The translations under genes and the position numbers were made by a program. Of a DNA stretch of 64,000 bases, positions 63,060 through 64,000 are shown one piece after another. The stretch comes from Cavia porcellus. Its lineage: Eukaryota; Chordata; Mammalia; Rodentia; Caviidae. Below the pieces are notes generated by a model that saw only the letters and a list, made by a program, of their open reading frames with translations, did not search any database and had not been told where the DNA came from. Positions within the stretch are counted from its first letter, which is position 1. Each line of letters starts with the position of its first letter. The stretch is taken from positions 52,840,337 to 52,904,336 of the forward strand of contig NW_026947485.1 in the NCBI RefSeq assembly GCF_034190915.1, given 5' to 3'.

Positions 63060-64000
63060 AGAACCCCATGAAGATTTTATATGGTATCTTATATGTACAA
63101 GTGCGCACACACATGCACTCATTTGTAACTCAGAACCAATTCAAATTAAAAGACATTAGAACCAAGTGAAATTATTTAAAAAGTAAAACATTATCTAAAC
63201 TATATTTAATGGGAAGTAAAATTTAAAGTTCAATGAGTATAAATGCATGAATGGAGCAGTAAGACATTTCAAAGTCGCATTTTAAAGACTTTGTAAAACA
63301 AACCGGTGAAGATTTACTTTTTAAAAATGTAGTTTATGTTAAATATCCCCTATAATATTATTTACAATCTTATAGAGCACACTAACCAGTCTTTAAAACT
63401 TCATCTATATTAATACTTCATGTATACAGCGTGAAGAAACCAAGACTAGTTCTCAGTAAGTATGGTTACTCATTGAATCTATCTGAAAATCATTTCCCAA
63501 ACACTAAAGCAATCATGAGACAGTCTGTAAGTAAACCTATCCATTGCATAGAGCAGAACATGAGCTTTGGAAACAACAAAGTAGTTTAGAAGTTGGATAA
63601 ATAGGTCCCTAAAAAGAAAAACAAACTTTGGTTTAGAACAACAGTAAAATAGTAATAAATTATAATGAAAAATGAAATGAAAACAAGAAACTTTTCATGA
63701 GGAGAAAAACATCCACAGGGATCTCAAAGATGTATCAATTGGGACCGTGATAAATACATGTGAAAAGGAACTGAGTATTGATAATTATGAGAAAGCACAG
63801 AAGAGTATCCCAATGTACAAGGAGAATTCATAAGGCACATAAGTAGAGTCTCCAATTTCAATTTAACAATAATAATATAAAAGATGTTAAACCCTTTCCC
63901 TTTCCCTAAAGACAGACAAAAGTGGAGAGGAGGAAGACAGTAGGTAGGATGAAGCTGAAGTCTAACAAGACTTCTACATCATGGGAGAATGATAGCATGA
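63060..64000. other. Intron sequence without recognised features
   Basis: AT-rich unique DNA up to the window edge; the ATG-bearing FOXP2 exon has not been reached. Confidence 0.45.

Noticed and set aside
12706..64000. The FOXP2 ATG exon
   Set aside because: Searched for by its reverse complement (glutamine-codon end and the MMQESATETI start) and not seen; it is probably beyond the right edge.

Overview
This window is vertebrate nuclear DNA and almost entirely non-coding. It is AT-rich, has no bacterial-style gene layout, and is full of old mammalian interspersed repeats (L2, MIR, MER5A-like, MaLR LTRs, L1M-type 3' ends). It also carries rodent SINEs: tRNA-derived ID-like elements, B1 elements with the internal 7SL-type duplication, and B1-ID dimers. 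I noticed no B2 elements, so a non-murid rodent is most likely; I cannot name the species from the sequence alone.

The anchor is one protein-coding exon on the minus strand at 12616-12705. It translates without error into residues 57-86 of FOXP2 (ending [16 protein letters not shown]) between a good acceptor and donor, and it reads as FOXP2 rather than FOXP1. The window is therefore the interior of FOXP2, transcribed right to left. Everything above 12705 belongs to the large intron 5' of this exon (after the ATG exon). Everything below 12616 is the start of the next intron. Neither the ATG exon nor the following exon (VPVSVAMM...) was found here. About 3.3 kb downstream, at 9285-9342 on the same strand, lies a 58-nt segment with exon-like acceptor and donor sites. 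If spliced in after the known exon it would introduce a stop codon at once; it is the best candidate for something functional beyond the known exon.

Layout: 1-12.6 kb, FOXP2 intron with an MLT1-like LTR, a possible LTR, MIR and L2 pieces and the candidate alternative exon. 12.6-19.4 kb, the exon and its upstream flank, with a unique block near 14 kb and microsatellites. 19.4-26.9 kb, repeat-dense: a solo MaLR LTR with intact target duplication, an L1 split by a B1-ID dimer, a second L1 3' end, a reverse MaLR LTR, a MIR, and a GC-richer unique block at 25.1-25.8 kb. 27-29 kb, unique CpG-retaining sequence that could be regulatory. 29.6-33.9 kb, two L1 fragments and five ID-bearing insertions. 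35.7-37.9 kb, two L2 3' ends separated by a B1. 41-42 kb, a unique block with several forkhead-like motifs. 43.6-46 kb, a MIR, an LTR-like region with internal repeats, an ID and L1 pieces. 46.5-47.8 kb, MER5A-like and MIR. 51-53 kb, minus-strand L1s, one with a 5' inversion. 53-64 kb, mostly unassigned AT-rich intron with a mariner-like scrap, B1s and a Tigger-like element.

I found no rRNA, functional tRNA or CRISPR array, no intact transposon gene, and no second host gene. Open reading frames of 60-134 codons are at the level expected by chance in this much intron.
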